From positions 4,774,501-4,838,500 of the forward strand of contig NZ_PGEP01000001.1 of NCBI RefSeq assembly GCF_002797445.1: DNA of 64,000 bases, written 5' to 3'. Of this stretch, positions 17,779 through 26,275 are shown piece by piece. The notes under the pieces are model-generated. The model did no database searches and was not told where the DNA came from. It saw only the letters and a program-made list of their open reading frames with translations. Made by a program: the position numbers and the translations under genes. Each line of letters begins with the position of its first letter. Position 1 is the first letter of the stretch. The stretch is from Acidovorax sp. 69 (GTDB lineage: Bacteria > Pseudomonadota > Gammaproteobacteria > Burkholderiales > Burkholderiaceae_C).

Positions 17779-19359
17779 TCAATTCACCTTCAGATACCGC
17801 CAGTCGATGCGGTTGTCGGCGCGGTGAATGATCTCCACCTTCTTCGTGCCCGCCCACGGGATCACCTGGTTGTACAGCGGGATGTGCGAGACCAGTTCGT
17901 GCTCCTTGATCAGCGCCTGCTCGATGAGCTGGTTGCGCGTGGTGGCGTCGGTCTCCTTCTTCACGCGCTCGATCAATGCGTCCATCTGCGGGTCCGAGAA
18001 CCGGCCCAGGTTGAAGTTGCCATCGCCGCCCGCGCCGGGCGAGCGCACCAGCGACTGCAGGCTGTAGAACGCATCGAACGTAGGTACGCCCCAGCCCAGC
18101 AGGTAAATGCTGGCTTCGTTGCGCTGGATCATCGGAAAGTACGTGGCAAACGGCAGGGAGCGCAGCTTGGCCTTCACCCCCACCTTGGCCCACTGCGAGG
18201 TGATGGCCTGGCACAGTTGCTCGTCGTTGATGTAGCGGCCTGCGCTGCACGCAAAGTCGACTTCAAACCCGTTGGGGTAGCCCGCGTCGGCCAGCAGCTT
18301 CTGTGCCGCCTTGGCATCAAACGGGTAACGCACATCGGCCTTCTTGGTCCAGCCGTTGACCTGGTTGGCAATCAGCGCGCCCGTGGGCTGGGCCAGGCCG
18401 CGCAGCACCACGCGCTGGATGGACGTTATGTCGATGGCCTGGTACAGCGCCTTGCGCACGCGCAGGTCCTTGAGCGGGTTCTTGCCCTTCACGTCCGAGC
18501 CGGGCAGCTCATCGCGGAACTGGTCGAGTCCCAGGAAGATGGTGCGGTACTCGGCCCCTTCCAACACCTGCAGGTTGGGCGTCTGCTTGATGCGCGAGAG
18601 GTCTTGCAGACTGGGGTCGATCACGAAATCAATCTCGCCCGACAGCAGCGCGGCCGTGCGCGTGGCGTCTGCCTTGATGGGGGTATAGACGATTTCGGTC
18701 AGGTTGGTGGGGTACTTGCCCTTGCCCCACCAGTTCGGGTTGGGCTCCAGCACCACGCGCTGGTCGGGGGCCCACTGCTTGAGCTGGTAGGGGCCGGTGC
18801 CCAGCGCATTGCGGTGGGCAAAGTTCTCGTCCTTGGTCTTGATGTCCTTGGGCTCCACCGACTTGTTCTTCTCGGCCCAGGCCTTGCTCATGATGCGCAG
18901 CTCGGTGAGCTGGTTCACCAGCACGGGGTTGGGCAGGTCGGAGATGATGTCGATGGTGTAGGCATCGACCTTTTCCACGCGGTCAATGCCCTGCGTGTAG
19001 ACGGCAAAGTTGGAGCTTTTGGTCTTGGCCCGCTCCAGCGAGAACTTGGCGTCGTCGGCCGTGAACTCGCTGCCGTCGCTGAACTTCACGCCCTTGCGCA
19101 GCGTCAGGCGCAGCTGCGTGGGCTTGATGAGCTTCCACTCGGTGGCGAGCGACGGCTCGGGCTTGAAGGTCTTGCTGTTGTATTCGACCAGCGTGTCGTA
19201 CACCGCGCCGTGCATGGTGTTGTTCACGCCCACGTTCTGGGTGTGGATGTCCCAGGTGGAAATGTCCACCGAGCGGGACCAGCGGAAGGTGGCGGCCTGT
19301 GCGGACATCGGCAGCGCCGTGGCCAAGGCGGCCGCGAGCAAAAGGGTCTTGAAACGCAT
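17779..19359 (-). CDS. ABC transporter substrate-binding protein, family 5 (peptide/opine type)
   Basis: A 526-residue periplasmic binding protein. MRFKTLLLAAALATALPMSAQA is a clear Sec signal peptide. The body shows SBP_bac_5 features: TLRKGVKFSDGSEFTADDAKFSLERA, GTGPYQLKQWAPDQRVVLEPNPNWWGKGKYP, RVRKALYQAIDI and LLADAGYPNGFEVDF. It would deliver dipeptides, oligopeptides, glutathione or opine-like compounds to an ABC importer. No permease or ATPase genes adjoin it here, so it is an orphan binding protein. It converges on the GST gene at a shared terminator. Confidence 0.93.
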   Translation of the reverse strand: MRFKTLLLAAALATALPMSAQAATFRWSRSVDISTWDIHTQNVGVNNTMHGAVYDTLVEYNSKTFKPEPSLATEWKLIKPTQLRLTLRKGVKFSDGSEFTADDAKFSLERAKTKSSNFAVYTQGIDRVEKVDAYTIDIISDLPNPVLVNQLTELRIMSKAWAEKNKSVEPKDIKTKDENFAHRNALGTGPYQLKQWAPDQRVVLEPNPNWWGKGKYPTNLTEIVYTPIKADATRTAALLSGEIDFVIDPSLQDLSRIKQTPNLQVLEGAEYRTIFLGLDQFRDELPGSDVKGKNPLKDLRVRKALYQAIDITSIQRVVLRGLAQPTGALIANQVNGWTKKADVRYPFDAKAAQKLLADAGYPNGFEVDFACSAGRYINDEQLCQAITSQWAKVGVKAKLRSLPFATYFPMIQRNEASIYLLGWGVPTFDAFYSLQSLVRSPGAGGDGNFNLGRFSDPQMDALIERVKKETDATTRNQLIEQALIKEHELVSHIPLYNQVIPWAGTKKVEIIHRADNRIDWRYLKVN

Positions 19360-19433
19360 GAAGAGGTCACTCCAGATCAGTCAGTCCTGCACTATGACCC
19401 AAACCCTCGTTTTCTGTAACGAACTTATCTTTC

Positions 19434-20042
19434 TTAGCTTAGACCCATCGCCACCGCCAGCCCCATCATGGTGGCCGCCGTGCCCCCGTCCAGCACCCGC
19501 CACGCGCGGGGCGATGCGAACACCGGTGCCAGCCAGCGCGAGCCGAAACCCAGACTCAGAAACCACAAGGCACTGGCCAGTGAGCCCCCTGCAGCAAACG
19601 TGGCCCGGCCCCACTGGGGGTAAGGGCTTGCCATGGTGCCCAGCAGCACCACGGTGTCCAGGTACACATGCGGGTTGAGCCAGGTCAGGGCCACCACGGT
19701 CAGCAGGGTACTGCGCAGGCTCGCTCCCGGCCCCTTGGCCGACACCAGCAGGTGTGCGGGCTGGAGCGCCCGCGCCGCCGCCTGCACGGCATACCCTGCA
19801 AGAAACAGCGCCCCCGCCCAACGCATGAACTGCGCCCATTCAGGGCGCGCGGCCAGCACGCCCCCCATGCCCCACACGCCGGCCTGCAGCAGCACGGCAT
19901 CCGACAGTGCACATACCAGCACCACGGGTAATACATGCTCACGCCGCAGACCCTGGCGCAACACGAACGCGTTTTGCGCGCCGATGGCCATGATCAGCAG
20001 GGCGGTAGAGGTGAAGCCGTGGACAAAAGCGGTGGTACTCAT
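19434..20042 (-). CDS. argO: LysE/ArgO-family amino acid exporter
   Basis: A 202-residue membrane protein with about six helices. The opening FTSTALLIMAIGAQNAFVLRQGLRREHVLPVVLVCALSDAVL is the LysE/ArgO signature, and TWLNPHVYLDTVVLLG is also conserved. It exports basic amino acids (Arg, Lys or canavanine) across the inner membrane. The start ATG at 20042 is chosen because the 28 codons upstream run through the shared promoter. It is divergent from an ArgP-type LysR regulator, the classical arrangement for argO/lysE, so induction by basic amino acids is inferred. Paralogous LysE exporters exist, so the symbol is by context. Confidence 0.87.
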   Translation of the reverse strand: MSTTAFVHGFTSTALLIMAIGAQNAFVLRQGLRREHVLPVVLVCALSDAVLLQAGVWGMGGVLAARPEWAQFMRWAGALFLAGYAVQAAARALQPAHLLVSAKGPGASLRSTLLTVVALTWLNPHVYLDTVVLLGTMASPYPQWGRATFAAGGSLASALWFLSLGFGSRWLAPVFASPRAWRVLDGGTAATMMGLAVAMGLS

Positions 20043-20088
20043 GGGCGCGGATTGTGGGCGCCACAAACTGTTGCCGCCAGCTATACTT

Positions 20089-20105
20089 TTTAACGATCCG
20101 TTAAA
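20089..20105. promoter_or_regulatory. Candidate ArgP operator in the argO/argP promoter
   Basis: TTTAACGATCCGTTAAA is a perfect 7-bp inverted repeat with a 3-bp centre. It is flanked on the argO side by TATACT, a good -10-like hexamer. It lies 15 bp before the argP start, suiting autorepression. Confidence 0.7.
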
Positions 20106-20119
20106 TTCTCTAACCATCA

Positions 20120-21007
20120 ATGCCACTCGACTCGGCCCAACTCCATGCTTTTGCCACGGTGATCGACGAGGGCAGCTTCGAGCGCGCTGCGGCTGTGTTG
20201 CATGTCACCCGCTCTGCGGTGTCGCAGCGCATCAAGCTGCTGGAGGAGCGTGTGGGCCAAGTGCTCGTGCGCCGCGCCACGCCCTGCACGCCCACCGAGG
20301 CCGGGCAGGCCCTGTACCGACACGCCCGCGAAGTGGCGCTGAGCGAGGCCGACGCGTTGGCCACCATTGGCGGCGGGCAGCGCAGCGCCACGCGGCTGGC
20401 GATTGGTGTCAACGCCGACTCGCTGGCCACCTGGTTCCCGGCCGCCATGGCACAGGCGGCCGAGGCACAGCACATCACCTTCGACATCCATGTAGAAGAC
20501 CAGGACCATTCGGCCAACCTGCTGCGCGAAGGCCGTGTGATGGCCGCCGTGACGGCCGACCCGCAGCCGGTGCAGGGCTGCCAGGTGTTGCCGCTGGGCA
20601 CACTGCGCTATCGGGCGCTGGCCAGCCCCGCTTTCATGCAGCGCCACTTTGCGCAAGGGGTGAATGCGGCGGCGCTGGCGCAGGCACCCATGCTGGTCTT
20701 CAACCGCAAGGACGGGTTACAGGCCCGGTTTGTGGGCCGCATCACGCGCCGCCAGCTGGCCCCGCCCGTGCACTGGCTGCCCGAAGCCCATGCGTTCGTC
20801 AAAGCCACGCGCGCAGGTTTGGGCTGGGGCATGGCGCCGGACCCGCTGGTGGAAGACGACCTGAAGACCGGCACGCTGGTCGAACTGATTCCGGGCAAGC
20901 CGGTGGATGTGCCACTGTACTGGCAGTGCTGGCGCCTGAATGTGCAGGCGTTGCAGCACATGACACGCGCGGTGCAGCAGGCGGCTGCGCTCACGCTGCT
21001 GCGCTGA
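20120..21007 (+). CDS. argP: LysR-family regulator ArgP (LysG/IciA)
   Basis: A 295-residue LysR regulator of the ArgP/IciA group. The start MPLDSAQLHAFATVIDEGSFERAAAVLHVTRSAVSQRIKLLEERVGQVLVRR is highly characteristic, as is the effector-domain segment LAIGVNADSLATWF. ArgP activates basic-amino-acid export genes in response to arginine or lysine. The divergent gene is the matching exporter, and a perfect palindrome lies between them. Length equals the usual ~295-300 residues. It is followed by a convergent siderophore-interacting protein gene. Confidence 0.93.
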   Translation: MPLDSAQLHAFATVIDEGSFERAAAVLHVTRSAVSQRIKLLEERVGQVLVRRATPCTPTEAGQALYRHAREVALSEADALATIGGGQRSATRLAIGVNADSLATWFPAAMAQAAEAQHITFDIHVEDQDHSANLLREGRVMAAVTADPQPVQGCQVLPLGTLRYRALASPAFMQRHFAQGVNAAALAQAPMLVFNRKDGLQARFVGRITRRQLAPPVHWLPEAHAFVKATRAGLGWGMAPDPLVEDDLKTGTLVELIPGKPVDVPLYWQCWRLNVQALQHMTRAVQQAAALTLLR

Positions 21008-21028
21008 GAGAAAAGTCGCGAGCGCCGA

Positions 21029-21838
21029 CTACGCAGCGCTCGCCAGGTCCTCGTGGTGGTCCGCAGCGCCGCGCTTCCAGTAGGCGGAGATGCGCATGCG
21101 TTTCGGGTCCACACCCGGCTTGGCCAGCATGGCACGGCGCACAGCGGCCATGTCGCTGTGTTCGCCCGCGGCCCATACAAAACCTGCACCGGGGGGCAGT
21201 GCCAGGGCTTCCACGGCAGCCGGTAGCGCACGGACCCATTGCAGGTCCAGCTGTGCCGCACTGGCCAGCACACGCCGATCGGCCGGATTGCCCAGCTGGA
21301 TGCGCACCGTGGCGACCGCGCTGGCGGGCAGCTCGGCCAGGCGGCGGGCGATGGCGGGCAGCGCCGTGTCGTCGCCCAGCAGCCAGTGCCAGTCAAACCC
21401 CGTGGGCACCACCATGCTGCCGCGCGGCCCGGCAATGCCCACCCAATGGCCGACGGCAGCGCTGGCGGCCCAGTCGGTGGCGGGGCCTGCGTCGTGCAGT
21501 GCCACTTCGATGTCCAGCTCGCCCGCAGCGGCATCAAAGCGGGCGGGGGTGTAGTCGCGCAGCACGGGGCGCGGCCCGGCAAACACCGGGCGCCCGTCCT
21601 GCACCGTGGGCAAGGTGGGGCGGTCCCGCCCCGGCTGGGGGAGGATGAGCTTGAGGTGGTCGTCGAAACCAGCGCTGGCAAAGCCCGCCAACTCCGGGCC
21701 GGCCAGGGTCAGTCGCACGAATCCGGGGCTGACCTGGGTACGGCGCACGACTTGGAGGTGGCGGGCCTGGAGCGGGTGGCGAATGCGTTCGATGGCGAGA
21801 GGGGTGGCCGTGGCGGCCAAAGGCAAGGCTGCGTTCAT
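21029..21838 (-). CDS. Siderophore-interacting protein (FAD-dependent ferric-siderophore reductase)
   Basis: A 269-residue SIP/ViuB-type flavoprotein reductase that releases iron from ferric siderophores in the cytoplasm. The N-terminal FAD-binding beta-barrel includes FDDHLKLILPQPG and RDYTPARFDAAAGELDIEVALHDAGPATDWAA, with the RDYTPR-like FAD motif. The C-terminal NAD(P)H-like half contains HWLLGDDTALPAIARRLAELP and FVWAAGEHSDMAAVRR, both diagnostic. It is divergent from a MarR regulator, with two identical-type palindromes in the 74-bp gap, so that MarR protein is the likely repressor. No siderophore synthesis genes are present. Confidence 0.92.
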   Translation of the reverse strand: MNAALPLAATATPLAIERIRHPLQARHLQVVRRTQVSPGFVRLTLAGPELAGFASAGFDDHLKLILPQPGRDRPTLPTVQDGRPVFAGPRPVLRDYTPARFDAAAGELDIEVALHDAGPATDWAASAAVGHWVGIAGPRGSMVVPTGFDWHWLLGDDTALPAIARRLAELPASAVATVRIQLGNPADRRVLASAAQLDLQWVRALPAAVEALALPPGAGFVWAAGEHSDMAAVRRAMLAKPGVDPKRMRISAYWKRGAADHHEDLASAA

Positions 21839-21848
21839 GATCTAAAAT

Positions 21849-21896
21849 GTTGATTTAATCAACCAAATCATCCGCCAACAAGTTGACTTTGTCAAC
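21849..21896. promoter_or_regulatory. Tandem MarR operators between sip and marR
   Basis: GTTGATTTAATCAAC (21849-21863) and GTTGACTTTGTCAAC (21882-21896) are two near-identical 15-bp palindromes. Their centres are 33 bp apart, about three helical turns, so both face the same side of the DNA. They occupy the divergent promoter and strongly suggest a dimeric winged-helix repressor acting on both genes. Confidence 0.88.
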
Positions 21897-21912
21897 CGGT
21901 TAGTCGTCGCCC

Positions 21913-22392
21913 ATGACCTCGCCCCCCCGCCCCGATGTGTTTGAAGCCATGCACGACCTGATGCACGCCTACCGGGCGCGCATGGTGCGCGCCATGGCGG
22001 CAGTGCACCCCGAGCTGACCTTCAATGAAGTGCGTGCGCTCCATTTCATTGGCGGCCACCCCGGTGCCACGCAAAAGGAGCTGGTGCGGCACAGCGGCGC
22101 CGACAAGGCGCAGGTGGCGCGCATGCTGGGCCTGCTGCAGGACAAAGGCTGGCTGGAGCGCCAGCCCAACGCCGAAGACAAGCGCAGCCGCTGCCTGACC
22201 CTCAGCACAGAGGGCGCTGCCCTGTACCAGGCGCTGCGCGCGGCACGGCAAACGCTGTCGGCCTCCGTGCTGGCGGGCTGCGACGAGGCCACGCAGGCGC
22301 AACTGCTGGCCCTGCTGGAACGCGTGCGCAGCAATCTCGACGCCATGCCCACCGATCCCGACGAGGGCTGCGCCCACGGCACCGGGCCGTAA
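21913..22392 (+). CDS. MarR-family transcriptional regulator
   Basis: A 159-residue MarR protein. The winged helix spans about 38-105: ELTFNEVRALHFIGGHPGATQKELVRHSGADKAQVARMLGLLQDKGWLERQPNAEDKRSRCLTLSTEG, including the D-x-R wing (NAEDKRSR). The C-terminal helix completes the dimer interface. Two palindromes sit 17-64 bp upstream of the start, in the promoter shared with the divergent siderophore-interacting protein gene, so autoregulation and control of that gene are inferred. The ligand is unknown. Confidence 0.92.
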   Translation: MTSPPRPDVFEAMHDLMHAYRARMVRAMAAVHPELTFNEVRALHFIGGHPGATQKELVRHSGADKAQVARMLGLLQDKGWLERQPNAEDKRSRCLTLSTEGAALYQALRAARQTLSASVLAGCDEATQAQLLALLERVRSNLDAMPTDPDEGCAHGTGP

Positions 22393-22415
22393 CAACGGCA
22401 CCCAGGGCAGCGGTT

Positions 22416-22472
22416 CAAGCCAAAACCCGCTCAGGCGCTTGTTCAATAAGCGCTAACAGCTATCAAAAAAAG
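22416..22472. repeat. Dispersed palindromic repeat, family A, copy 5
   Basis: Near-consensus right arm AATAAGCGCTAACAGCTATCAAAAAAAG with a partial left arm (CAGGCGCTTGTTC). It lies between the convergent marR gene and an unknown membrane protein gene. Confidence 0.75.
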
Positions 22473-22478
22473 AGCGCT

Positions 22479-23399
22479 TCAGCGCCCTTGCAGGGCCCGT
22501 ACCGCCGCAGGCAGCGAATGCACATGGGGCAGAAAGTGGTCGATGGTGGCGCCCAGCACCACGGCGCAGACCAGCGCCCCCAGCAGCGGCTTCCAGGTCA
22601 GGCGCACGGCGGCGCCGAGCCAGCCCTCGCGCTCCACCCCCACGGCGGCGCGGGCCGTGGCCACCGAGAACGCAATCTCCACCGCCACCGTGAGCAGCAC
22701 GTCCCAGCCAAAAAACAGCATGGCCAGCGAACCTGCCCCCAGGATCAGCGCGGCACCCATCAGGAAGATGGCCACAACGGGCACGACCACCACGGCACCC
22801 TCGTCGGCGCTGCCCAATGCGTCGGCGGCACCACCGGCCAGGTCGCCCAGCACGCTGGATTCGCTGCTGCTGGAGCCCCCGCTGGACAGCCCCTGCGTCC
22901 ACCCGCCCCCGAAATCGTCAGACGCCCCGCCACCGCCAAAATCACCGCCGCCTCCCGTGCGCGGCAGGGGCACCTGGCCGCCGCCCCCCGACGATCCCTG
23001 ACCGGGCCAGGACACATCAGGCACATCCAGGCTGGCATCGCCGCCGCCGTCCCCGGACGGGCGCTCAGGCCTCACCAACCGGGCGGCCCAGGCACGCAAC
23101 ACCAGCAAATACCCCAGGTAGCCGACCGACAGCGTCACCAGATAACGCAGCGCCAGCGAGTCCACGCCCAGCAACATCTGCACATGCGAGGTAGACCACA
23201 TGAGCAACAGCGTGAAGCTGCCGATCAACAGCCCGTGCCAGCGCAGGCTGTAGCGCTGCTGCAGCGTGCGGGCTACCGAGCCATGGTGCGGCATGCGCAC
23301 AGAGCGCCAGCTGGATTTGTTCTTTGTCTTGGCGCTGTGGTGTTCGCTGCGGGAAGTGGGCATGTGAGGGGCGCAGTGCGGTGAAAGAAGCTGCGCCAT
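22479..23399 (-). CDS. Uncharacterised membrane protein with Gly/Ser-rich linker
   Basis: A 306-residue protein I do not recognise. It has a basic N-terminus (~1-55), two helices at ~57-75 and ~85-102, then a low-complexity Gly/Ser/Asp-rich cytoplasmic or periplasmic linker (~115-190; for example GGGGDFGGGGASDDFGGG). Three further hydrophobic segments follow (VVVPVVAIFLMGAALILGAG, LAMLFFGWDVLLTVAVEI, LLGALVCAVVLGATI). A second Met at residue 13 is an alternative start. The linker resembles those of small bacterial membrane scaffolds, but no domain is assignable. It is separated from alr by about 120 bp. Confidence 0.7.
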   Translation of the reverse strand: MAQLLSPHCAPHMPTSRSEHHSAKTKNKSSWRSVRMPHHGSVARTLQQRYSLRWHGLLIGSFTLLLMWSTSHVQMLLGVDSLALRYLVTLSVGYLGYLLVLRAWAARLVRPERPSGDGGGDASLDVPDVSWPGQGSSGGGGQVPLPRTGGGGDFGGGGASDDFGGGWTQGLSSGGSSSSESSVLGDLAGGAADALGSADEGAVVVVPVVAIFLMGAALILGAGSLAMLFFGWDVLLTVAVEIAFSVATARAAVGVEREGWLGAAVRLTWKPLLGALVCAVVLGATIDHFLPHVHSLPAAVRALQGR

Positions 23400-23516
23400 T
23401 TCACACCAGTTTCACGTCCCGGCCCAGCCCGCTGCGGCCGTGCGGCGTGAACTTCTGCGCAAACTGCCGGGCAGTTCGCGCCTGCAAGCGGGTCGGCGCC
23501 TGCGCTTTAGCCCCTC

Positions 23517-24632
23517 TCAGGCGACACCATCGACCACCACAGGCACACGCTGCGCCAGCGCACACATCAACTCATAGCCCACGGTGCCCGCTGCCTGCGC
23601 CACCTCGTCGATGGGCAGCACCGCGCCGTTGCTGGCGCGGCCCCACAGCGTGACCTCGCTGCCAAAACCGACCTGCATGCCACTGGCAATGAGCGGGGTG
23701 AGGTCCAGCATCACCATGTCCATGCTCACCCGCCCCACCAGCCGCGTGCGCACCCCGTTCACCAGCACGGGGGTGCCGGTGTCGCAGTGGCGGGGGTAGC
23801 CGTCGGCATACCCGCAGGCGGCCACGCCGATGGTGAGCGGGCCGTCTGCCACAAAACGAGAGCCGTAGCCCACCGTGTCACCCGCCTGCAATGGCTGCAC
23901 GCCAATGAGGCGCGTGGCCAGCGTCATCGTGGGCTGCAACCCCCAGTGGGCGGCATTGTTCTCTGGGAAATCAGGGGCACTACCATACATCACGATGCCC
24001 GCACGCACCCAGTCGGCACGCACGCCCGCATCGGCCGCATGGCGCAGGGTGGCGGCGCTGTTGCTCAGGCTGCGCTCGCCGGGCAGGTCTTGCGCGGCGG
24101 CGTTGAATGCGGCCATCTGGTGCGCAATGCCGCGCGGGCCGTCGGCGTCGCTGAAGTGGGTCATGAACGAGATTTCGTCCACCTGCGGCAACGCGTTGAG
24201 GCGGGCCCAGGCGCTGCGGTAGCGCTGGGGCGAGAAGCCCAGCCGGTTCATGCCCGAGTTCATTTTCAGAAACACGCGGTGCGGCACCTGCGTTTTGTGG
24301 GCGGCCAGCATGTCGATCTGTTCGTCGCAGTGCACGGCATGCCACAGCGAGAGACGCGAGCAAAGCTCCAGGTCGCGTGGCTCGAAAACGCCTTCAAGCA
24401 GCAGGATGGGACCACGCCAGCCCAGGTGGCGCACGCGCTCGGCCTCGGCCAGGTCCAGCAGCGCAAAACCGTCAGCACCCCGCAGGCCCTCGAAAACGCG
24501 CTCGATGCCGTGGCCATAGGCATTGGCCTTGACCACCGCCCAGACCTTGGCGTCCGGAACCGACTGGCGGACTCGCTCCAGGTTGTGGTGCAGGGCAGCG
24601 GTATGGATGGTGGCAGCAATGGGACGGGGCAT
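23517..24632 (-). CDS. alr: Alanine racemase
   Basis: A 371-residue PLP enzyme converting L-alanine to D-alanine for peptidoglycan. The PLP lysine is K35 in [11 protein letters not shown]. The catalytic tyrosine of the second half lies in [11 protein letters not shown], and the C-terminal beta domain carries [16 protein letters not shown]. Length is typical for Alr/DadX (~360). No dadA gene adjoins, so the biosynthetic role (alr) is more likely than catabolic dadX, though this is inference. Divergent from lplT across 136 bp. Confidence 0.95.
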   Translation of the reverse strand: MPRPIAATIHTAALHHNLERVRQSVPDAKVWAVVKANAYGHGIERVFEGLRGADGFALLDLAEAERVRHLGWRGPILLLEGVFEPRDLELCSRLSLWHAVHCDEQIDMLAAHKTQVPHRVFLKMNSGMNRLGFSPQRYRSAWARLNALPQVDEISFMTHFSDADGPRGIAHQMAAFNAAAQDLPGERSLSNSAATLRHAADAGVRADWVRAGIVMYGSAPDFPENNAAHWGLQPTMTLATRLIGVQPLQAGDTVGYGSRFVADGPLTIGVAACGYADGYPRHCDTGTPVLVNGVRTRLVGRVSMDMVMLDLTPLIASGMQVGFGSEVTLWGRASNGAVLPIDEVAQAAGTVGYELMCALAQRVPVVVDGVA

Positions 24633-24768
24633 GGGGTTTGACCGGGTGAGAAGCTCTGGATTCTGGCACTGTGGCCGTTTATCCGCGTGATATAACCGCC
24701 TGTCCCCTGCTACGGTTCCTCACAATTCACAGGGCATCAGCCCAACTGATGCACCCCACAGCCATTCG

Positions 24769-26073
24769 ATGAAGCGCGGTTTCTACACCATCATGTCGGC
24801 GCAGTTTTGTAGCTCGCTGGCCGACAACGCACTCTTCGTCGCCGCCGTTGAACTTTTGCGCACAGGGGGCGCCCCCGAGTGGCAGCGCGCCGCACTGGTG
24901 CCCATGTTTGCGCTGTTCTATGTGGTGCTGGCACCCTTTGTGGGTGCGTTTGCCGATGCGCTGCCCAAGGGCAAGGTCATGTTCGTCAGCAACGCCATCA
25001 AGGTGGTGGGCTGCCTGATGATGCTGTTTGGCTCGCACCCCTTGATGGCGTACGCCGTGGTCGGCCTGGGCGCTGCCGCCTACTCGCCCGCCAAGTACGG
25101 CATCCTCACCGAATTGTTGCCGGCCTCCCAGCTGGTCAAGGCCAATGGCTGGATCGAGGGACTCACGATTGCGTCGATCATCCTGGGGGTGTTGCTGGGC
25201 GGGCAGCTGGTGGGCCAGCAGCTGTCGCACATGCTGCTGGGCTTTGATTTCCCCCTGCTTGAAACGGGGGTGGACACCCCTGCCGAAGCCGCCATTGCTG
25301 CCCTGATTGCCGTGTACGCACTGGCCGCCTGGTTCAACACCCGCATCCCGCACACCGGGGTGGAGATGCGGCCCTTGCGCTCCGACCCGTCGCGCAGCGT
25401 GGTGGCCAATGCACTCAACCTGCTGCCCGACTTCTGGGCATGCAACAGCCGCCTGTGGCGCGACAAGCTCGGCCAGATCTCGCTGGCCACCACCACCCTG
25501 TTCTGGGGGGCCGGTGGCAATCTCAAGTTCATCGTGCTGGCCTGGGCCGCCGTGGCACTGGGCTACAACACCACACAGGCCTCGGCACTGACCGGCGTGG
25601 TGGCCATCGGCACCGCCGTGGGCGCGATCGTCGCCTCCATGCGCATGCGCCTGGACATGGCCACCCGCGTGATCCCGCTGGGTATTGCCATGGGCCTGCT
25701 GCTGATCCTCATGGTGTTCATCAACAACATCTGGCTGGCCATCCCTTTTCTCATCGTGCTGGGTGGCCTGGGCGGCTACCTGGTGGTGCCCATGAACGCG
25801 CTGCTGCAACACCGGGGCCACAACCTCATGGGTGCGGGGCGGTCGATTGCGGTGCAGAACTTCAACGAGCAGGCGTGCATCCTGGGCCTGGGAGCGTTCT
25901 ACAGCCTGTCGCTCAAGCTGGGGCTGTCGGTGTTTGGCGCCATCACCACGTTCGGGCTGGTGGTGGCGGGCATCATGTGGCTCATCCGCCGCTGGCACCA
26001 GCGCAACTGCATCAACTACCGCGATGAAGTGAACCACCTGCTGGACATCGCGCGGCACGACACACATCATTGA
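24769..26073 (+). CDS. lplT: Lysophospholipid transporter LplT
   Basis: A 434-residue MFS protein that flips lysophospholipids across the inner membrane for re-acylation. MKRGFYTIMSAQFCSSLADNALFVAAVELL and the SPAKYGILTELLPASQLVKANGWIEGLTIASIILG segment are diagnostic of LplT. About 12 helices are expected. In enterobacteria lplT adjoins the acyltransferase gene aas; here no aas follows, so the acyltransferase is elsewhere. Start at 24769, with no strong ribosome-binding site visible. Confidence 0.93.
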   Translation: MKRGFYTIMSAQFCSSLADNALFVAAVELLRTGGAPEWQRAALVPMFALFYVVLAPFVGAFADALPKGKVMFVSNAIKVVGCLMMLFGSHPLMAYAVVGLGAAAYSPAKYGILTELLPASQLVKANGWIEGLTIASIILGVLLGGQLVGQQLSHMLLGFDFPLLETGVDTPAEAAIAALIAVYALAAWFNTRIPHTGVEMRPLRSDPSRSVVANALNLLPDFWACNSRLWRDKLGQISLATTTLFWGAGGNLKFIVLAWAAVALGYNTTQASALTGVVAIGTAVGAIVASMRMRLDMATRVIPLGIAMGLLLILMVFINNIWLAIPFLIVLGGLGGYLVVPMNALLQHRGHNLMGAGRSIAVQNFNEQACILGLGAFYSLSLKLGLSVFGAITTFGLVVAGIMWLIRRWHQRNCINYRDEVNHLLDIARHDTHH

Positions 26074-26074
26074 G

Positions 26075-26155
26075 CAGCCCCCCTGAGGCGCTGCGCGCCT
26101 TCCCCCGTGGGGGGACGCACCCCGTGGCCTGGCAAAGCCAGTTCCACGGGTGCAC
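26075..26155 (+). repeat. GC-rich dispersed repeat, family B
   Basis: Begins 2 bp after the lplT stop: AGCCCCCCTGAGGCGC, GC-rich inverted core, CCTTCCCCCGTGGGGGGAC, then an arm at about 26124-26150 containing CTGGCAAAGCCAG that is shared almost base for base with 43862-43887. Confidence 0.8.
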
Positions 26156-26220
26156 TGGCAGGGGAGCGTGCCGGTATCGACCGCTGCGCGTCGCCGCACG
26201 ACCCCACCGAATCACTACCA

Positions 26221-26270
26221 AATTGATAGCTATTGGCGATTATTTATCAAGCGCTAGAGCCCTTTTTAAC
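26221..26270. repeat. Dispersed palindromic repeat, family A, copy 6
   Basis: TTGATAGCTATTGGCGATTATTTATCAAGCGCTAGAGCCC: right arm near consensus, left arm diverged. It ends a few bases before the start codon of the DMT transporter, so it lies in that gene's leader. Confidence 0.7.
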
Positions 26271-26275
26271 CCTCA

